Shown: positions 59,184 to 63,047 of the stretch, piece after piece
Layout of the letters: each line of letters opens with the position of its first letter
Position numbering within the stretch: position 1 is the stretch's first letter
DNA from: Verrucomicrobiota bacterium
GTDB taxonomy: Bacteria; Verrucomicrobiota; Verrucomicrobiia; Verrucomicrobiales; DEV007
Direction of reading: 5' to 3'
Assembly (NCBI GenBank): GCA_020630975.1
Contig: JAHDID010000031.1
Location: 1-63,047, forward strand
DNA length: 63,047 nucleotides
Position numbers and translations under genes: made by a program
The notes under the pieces: model-generated
Seen by the model: the letters and a program-made list of their open reading frames with translations, nothing else
Databases searched by the model: none
What the model was told of the DNA's origin: nothing

Positions 59184-59795
59184 TTAGAATTTTGCGGCTT
59201 CAGCCACGGGGGCGAAACTCATTCTATGAATGGCGCAGGGGCCATGCTCGGAGAGCGCGGCCTGATGGGCCTTGGTGCCGTAGCCTTTGTGTTTCTCAAA
59301 GCCATAATCGGGATATTTCTCAGCGTACGCCACCATCATCCGGTCTCGCTCGACTTTGGCGATGATGCTGGCCGCTGCGATCGACAGGCTTTTGCTGTCG
59401 CCTTTTACCACGGCTCGGTGCTCGGCTGGAAAGTTTTTGACTGGTTTGCCGTCGATCAGGGCGATCTCTGCCGCTACTCCGAGTCCAGAGAAAGCTTCTG
59501 CCATACCACGCCAGGTGGCCTGTAGGATATTGATCTCATCAATCACGTCGGATCCAAGGTGCACCGAGCACCAGATAATGTCCTGGTTTTGAGTGATTTC
59601 TTCATAAAGCGCCTCTCTGCGTTTTTCAGACAGCTTCTTGGAGTCGGTCAGTATGTCGTGACTGTAGTCCTCTGGCAAAATGACGGCAGCTACCGACACT
59701 GGGCCTGCCAGTGGGCCTCGGCCAGCTTCATCGATTCCTGCGATGTGTGCATAGCCTTCGGTGCGTAGCTCGTTTTCCAGAGATAAATCGGGCAT
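59184..59795 (-). CDS. rnhB: ribonuclease HII
   Basis: This encodes 203 residues, normal for RNase HII. It cleaves RNA of RNA-DNA hybrids and single ribonucleotides in DNA. The catalytic residues lie in IAGIDEAGRGPLAGPVSVAA (Asp and Glu of GIDEAGRG), ALIDGKPVKN and SIIAKVERDRMM (Asp). The GRG motif needed for 2'-OH recognition is intact, as is the conserved tyrosine region YGFEKHKGYGTKAH. The gene start is 71 bases from the divergent ABC gene. The stop lies within the preceding ~610-base non-coding region. Confidence 0.96.
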   Translation of the reverse strand: MPDLSLENELRTEGYAHIAGIDEAGRGPLAGPVSVAAVILPEDYSHDILTDSKKLSEKRREALYEEITQNQDIIWCSVHLGSDVIDEINILQATWRGMAEAFSGLGVAAEIALIDGKPVKNFPAEHRAVVKGDSKSLSIAAASIIAKVERDRMMVAYAEKYPDYGFEKHKGYGTKAHQAALSEHGPCAIHRMSFAPVAEAAKF

Positions 59796-59866
59796 AGCAG
59801 CAAGTACAGTTTCCCTATTGCCTTGTCACCCGATTTCTCCTAACATCATCGCCCCTACCCATTTCG

Positions 59867-60811
59867 ATGATTGAGGTTTCCGGTCTAACCAAGCGCTATG
59901 TCGGCCACACGGCTGTCGACGATGTATCCTTTTCGGTGAAAAAGGGGGAGATCGTCGGCTTTCTCGGTCCCAATGGGGCTGGCAAGAGCACGACGATCAA
60001 GATGCTCACCTGCTATCTCACCCCGACAGCGGGGACGGCGACCATCGACGGGCTCGATGTCGAGCGCGACTCGATACAAGTGCGCCGACGGATCGGCTAC
60101 ATGCCAGAGAATGTGCCTCTCTACCTGGATATGCGAGTCAGTGAGTATCTGCGGTTTCGGGGTGCTCTGAAGGGGCTCGGAGGCAGAAAGCTGACAGCCG
60201 CTGTCGATGAGGCGATGGAGATCTGCAGCCTGGTCGATGTACAGCGCAAGATCATCGGCACCTTGTCTAAGGGCTACCGGCAGCGAGTCGGCCTAGCCGA
60301 TGCACTGGTGCACAAGCCTGAGCTCCTGATCCTAGATGAGCCGACCAATGGTCTCGACCCACAGCAGATCAGGCTATTCCGTGATTTGATCAAAGATCTG
60401 GGCAAGCGCCATACAATCTTTCTCTCCACCCATATCCTGCCCGAGGTGGAGATGACCTGTAATCGAGTGCTGATCATCAATCGAGGCAAACTGCGCGCCT
60501 CGGACACGCCGAAGAATCTCGTACGCCGCCGCAGACAGGGCGGGGAAGTGGTGGTCGATATCAAGGCCGATGCCTCGGCAGCATCTCAGGCGATTCAAGC
60601 ACTCAAAGGGGTGACCGATGTCGAGACCGAAGGTGTCGACGGAGACTGGGCGAGATTGGCGATTTCTTCAAAGGGCAAGGCCGACCTGACTGAGCGGATC
60701 CACGATCTCGCAGTCGACCAGAGCTGGAAGATCCGCGAGCTGGTGCAGCGCGATGCGACTCTCGAGGATGCCTTTGTGGACTTGGTGAGAAAGGATGGAG
60801 TGAGCAAATGA
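59867..60811 (+). CDS. ABC transporter ATP-binding protein (GldA-like)
   Basis: This encodes 314 residues. Walker A GPNGAGKSTTIKML (about 36-49), Q-loop region RIGYMPENVPLYLDM, signature LSKGYRQRVGLADAL, Walker B LLILDEPTNGLDPQQI and the H-loop LSTHILPEVE are all present. The C-terminal ~90 residues (RRQGGEVVVDIKADASAASQ, RELVQRDATLEDAFVDLV) are the extra domain common to drug/lipid exporters of the DrrA/CcmA type. The gene overlaps the permease gene by four bases (ATGA). Combined with the downstream permease and auxiliary subunit it matches the GldA-GldF-GldG arrangement, which was named for gliding but is also found in non-gliding bacteria. Confidence 0.93.
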   Translation: MIEVSGLTKRYVGHTAVDDVSFSVKKGEIVGFLGPNGAGKSTTIKMLTCYLTPTAGTATIDGLDVERDSIQVRRRIGYMPENVPLYLDMRVSEYLRFRGALKGLGGRKLTAAVDEAMEICSLVDVQRKIIGTLSKGYRQRVGLADALVHKPELLILDEPTNGLDPQQIRLFRDLIKDLGKRHTIFLSTHILPEVEMTCNRVLIINRGKLRASDTPKNLVRRRRQGGEVVVDIKADASAASQAIQALKGVTDVETEGVDGDWARLAISSKGKADLTERIHDLAVDQSWKIRELVQRDATLEDAFVDLVRKDGVSK

Positions 60812-61563
60812 GAACCTGGTGGATCATCTACCTCAAAGAGTTGAGGTCATTTTTCTTGTCGCCCCTGGCATTTATCGTCATGGCGTTGTTCACGTTTTTG
60901 AATGGCTGGCTCTTCATCGGGGTGGTCAGTGCCATGCGCGAGAAAGCGATGCCCTACAGTCTGGTTTATCAGCTGTTCGGGTCGGGCTGGTTCTGGATGG
61001 GGTTCTTCATCCTGTTTCCGCTCATCACCATGCGCCTGTTTGCCGAGGAGAAAAAGATGGGCACCTTCGAGGGGCTGATGACCGCACCAGTGCGCACCAT
61101 AGAGGTACTGTTGGGCAAATACTCCGCAGCTGTCACCGTGTATCTGGCGATGATCGTGCCGCTCCTGTTGTTTTTCCCCATCTTCAAGATGATCACCGAG
61201 CAAGAGGGCGCCTACAATGCCGGGGCTCTCTGGGGCAGTATCATTGGGCTGATTCTGATCGGTGCGTTTAATACTGCCATAGGCACTCTAGCCTCAGCGA
61301 TGACGTCGAATCAGCTGATCGCTGCCATGCTCACCTTTGTCGGCGTCATGCTGCACTACTTTTTCGGCTTCTTCTCCAGTCTCACGACCGTGGCTGACTC
61401 GCGGTGGAATGCCTTGCTCAACTACTTTTCTACCCCAGTGCACATGCGCTACCTCAGCGAGGGGCTCATCGATAGTCGGCCTATCGTCTACTACTTGAGC
61501 TTTAGTTTGTTTTTATTGGCGATCACCTACCACCTCATCGAATCGCGCAAATGGACAGTGTGA
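60808..61563 (+). CDS. ABC transporter permease (GldF-like)
   Basis: This encodes 251 residues with six hydrophobic segments: LAFIVMALFTFLNGWLF, WFWMGFFILFPLITMRLFAE, AVTVYLAMIVPLLLFFPIFK, GSIIGLILIGAFNTAIGTLA, MLTFVGVMLHYFFGFFSSLT and IVYYLSFSLFLLAITYHLIE. The cytosolic stretch after the second segment is RLFAEEKKMGTFEGLMTAPV, the motif shared by ABC-2 type exporters (ExKxxGTxExLLxxPV). The start overlaps the ATPase stop as ATGA. It pairs with the ATPase at 59867. Confidence 0.92.
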   Translation: MRTWWIIYLKELRSFFLSPLAFIVMALFTFLNGWLFIGVVSAMREKAMPYSLVYQLFGSGWFWMGFFILFPLITMRLFAEEKKMGTFEGLMTAPVRTIEVLLGKYSAAVTVYLAMIVPLLLFFPIFKMITEQEGAYNAGALWGSIIGLILIGAFNTAIGTLASAMTSNQLIAAMLTFVGVMLHYFFGFFSSLTTVADSRWNALLNYFSTPVHMRYLSEGLIDSRPIVYYLSFSLFLLAITYHLIESRKWTV

Positions 61564-61590
61564 TGCCTCGGCGAATGTATTTCTGATAAT

Positions 61591-63047
61591 ATGGCGGAAC
61601 CTAGTAAAAAGAATAGCTGGGACCTGATCAGTCAGGGGCGCTGGTCTACGCTCGGGCATCTGGTGCTACGCATGGCTATCCTGCTGGTGCTGTTTATCCA
61701 GGTGAACTATCTCGGCTGCCGGCAATACGGCGGGCTGGATCTTAGTCGCGGGCAGAAATTTTCACTATCGGATCGGACCGCGGGCTTTCTAAAGGACCTG
61801 AATAGCCCAGCTCGTATCGTCACAGCTTTTTTGGGCACATCAGACGTGCTACCAGAGATTCAGTCGATCGTCAGCGAGTACGATCGTATCGGCGGCGACC
61901 GTGTCGCTGTGGAGACCCTCGAGCTGGGGCACTCTCGCAGCCGGGATCGGATATCGGCCCTGCGCGATCGATATGGACTGGATATCAGCCGCGACCAGAT
62001 CGTAGTGATCAGCGAGACAGGGCGCATCAAGGTGCTGGCTGCGGAGGAGTTGGTGACTCGTAATGCCACTGGTCGGATCACAGAATTCAAAGGCGAGGAG
62101 AAGATCACTTCGGCACTACTCGAGGTGACTGAGCAACAGCAAAAGAAAGTCTACCTAGCGATGGGGCTGCGGCGGGGCGACCAAATGGTGGCGATCTCGC
62201 AGAAACTTCAGAATCTGCTGCAGAGCCAAAACGCTCGCCTCGAGGCATTGACCCTAGCAGGGCGACAGTCGATACCGGCAGATGCCGATGCGATTGTCTT
62301 TGCAGGCAATACCACCGATCTCACCAATAGCGAATTGGAGCTGGTTCGCAGTTATTGGATCGATCGACAGGGCGGCTTGTTACTATTACTCGATCCCAGT
62401 GCGCGCACGCCGAATCTCAATTCTCTAGCCATCACCAGCGGTGTCATCCCGCAGAACGATCGCATCCTCCGCCAGTTGAGTGTGCCTGGACTGGGGAAAA
62501 AGATCTATTACGATGTGCCCAGCACCACTATACCCGGCACTGGGCCCACCCGCGAGTTGCCTATCCTGTCACTACAGCTCAATGGCCGTACTCAGTCATT
62601 ACGCGTTCAGACTCAGGATGAGTTGTATCTGGCCGAGAATGTTCACCCGCATCCATTGATCATTGCAGGCCAAGGCTATTGGGGAGAAAAAGAATACGAG
62701 CTAGACGATGTGGTCTTTGATCCCGATATCGACAATGGCCCCTATCCGCTCTACGCTGCTGCCGCCATCGAGCGCGGCCAGCCAGACGATCGGCAGCTAG
62801 AGAATGGCGCCGCACGCATGGTAGTAGTCGGCAATGCCGACCTCATTCCCCCCACTGATAACTACCAGAAAACCGCCGATGATTTCGTGATGGCATCGCT
62901 GAACTGGGTCATGCAGCGCGATCAATTGCTAGGCATATCGCCTCGTCGCCCGACGAGCTTCGATTTGGCGATGAGAGACTCCACATTTGGTTTGCTCCAG
63001 ACTTTAACGATCTGGGTGTTGCCGACGATATTGTTGTTTTTAGGGGC
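61591..63047 (+). CDS. ABC exporter auxiliary subunit (GldG-like), cut by the window edge
   Basis: The ATG at 61591 (MAEPSKKNSWDLISQGRWST) opens a frame of 485 codons that continues past the right edge of the window. The protein has an N-terminal membrane segment (LRMAILLVLFIQVNYL), then a large periplasmic domain of the ABC_transp_aux family: LSRGQKFSLSDRTAGFLKDL, VLPEIQSIVSEYDRIGGDRV, VVISETGRIKVLAAEEL, GEEKITSALLEVTEQQQKKV, YLAMGLRRGDQMVAISQKL and VFAGNTTDLTNSELELVRSY. A last hydrophobic segment begins near the edge (LLQTLTIWVLPTILLFLG). It begins 27 bases after the permease stop. It is the third member of the exporter unit; the role of the family is unknown in detail. Confidence 0.88.
   Translation, partial: MAEPSKKNSWDLISQGRWSTLGHLVLRMAILLVLFIQVNYLGCRQYGGLDLSRGQKFSLSDRTAGFLKDLNSPARIVTAFLGTSDVLPEIQSIVSEYDRIGGDRVAVETLELGHSRSRDRISALRDRYGLDISRDQIVVISETGRIKVLAAEELVTRNATGRITEFKGEEKITSALLEVTEQQQKKVYLAMGLRRGDQMVAISQKLQNLLQSQNARLEALTLAGRQSIPADADAIVFAGNTTDLTNSELELVRSYWIDRQGGLLLLLDPSARTPNLNSLAITSGVIPQNDRILRQLSVPGLGKKIYYDVPSTTIPGTGPTRELPILSLQLNGRTQSLRVQTQDELYLAENVHPHPLIIAGQGYWGEKEYELDDVVFDPDIDNGPYPLYAAAAIERGQPDDRQLENGAARMVVVGNADLIPPTDNYQKTADDFVMASLNWVMQRDQLLGISPRRPTSFDLAMRDSTFGLLQTLTIWVLPTILLFLG

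Noticed and set aside
1-63047. tRNA and rRNA genes
   Set aside because: No T-loop consensus in a cloverleaf context and no rRNA signature was noticed; a covariance search would be decisive.

Overview
The window looks like a chromosomal piece of a Verrucomicrobiota bacterium. This is an inference from gene content: a PSCyt1-type cytochrome fused to a formylglycine-generating-enzyme domain, a GH127 enzyme, secretin-like duplicated-domain proteins, a rhomboid with a charged C-terminal tail, an arginine/asparagine-rich RRM protein and a Gld-type ABC exporter with its auxiliary subunit. No rRNA, tRNA, CRISPR array, integrase, intact transposase or prophage was seen.

Left end (1-3840) is accessory DNA. 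A GC-rich, hairpin-rich non-coding block is followed by the 3' remnant of an Rhs gene with an AT-rich tip and a small secreted putative immunity protein, then a VOC protein and an RDD membrane protein. Three near-identical ~20 bp direct repeats border these modules. From 4028 onward the density of housekeeping genes is normal.

Region 4-27.5 kb: DAHP synthase, glutamate racemase, an M28 peptidase with PA and PDZ domains, an esterase, a three-gene substrate-binding/XpaC/VWA cluster, a secretin-like protein, two L,D-transpeptidases, a dihydrouridine synthase, a PQQ propeller, several small membrane or secreted proteins, an SGNH esterase and N-acetylglutamate synthase.

Region 26.5-31 kb is a menaquinone locus (isochorismate synthase, MenD, MenH). 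An MntA-HepT toxin-antitoxin pair lies between menF and menD, and menD carries an in-frame insertion of a 21 bp tandem repeat.

Region 31-43.5 kb: a degenerate M48 peptidase homologue, a rhomboid protease, an MMPL/RND exporter, a Nudix hydrolase, an ankyrin-repeat/L,D-transpeptidase fusion, lipoyl synthase and ApbE flavinyltransferase.

Region 43.5-63 kb: the PSCyt1-SUMF1 fusion, a P-loop kinase, GH127, a DEAD-box helicase, a one-polypeptide kinase/PP2C phosphatase, two small secreted proteins, a GH75-like protein, a 945-residue acidic four-repeat protein, an RRM RNA-binding protein, RNase HII and a three-gene ABC exporter that runs off the right edge.

The most unusual feature is a dispersed repeat with an invariant 11 bp core (TGTACCCTATT). 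It occurs nine times in four clusters (12.5, 29.3, 43.5 and 51.1 kb), always on the same strand and always with an exact 21 bp period. One cluster is read through as protein in MenD and one supplies the stop codon of a neighbouring gene. Other repeat families are a 74 bp tandem array, related hairpin elements, and a large inverted-repeat element at about 50.8-51.0 kb.
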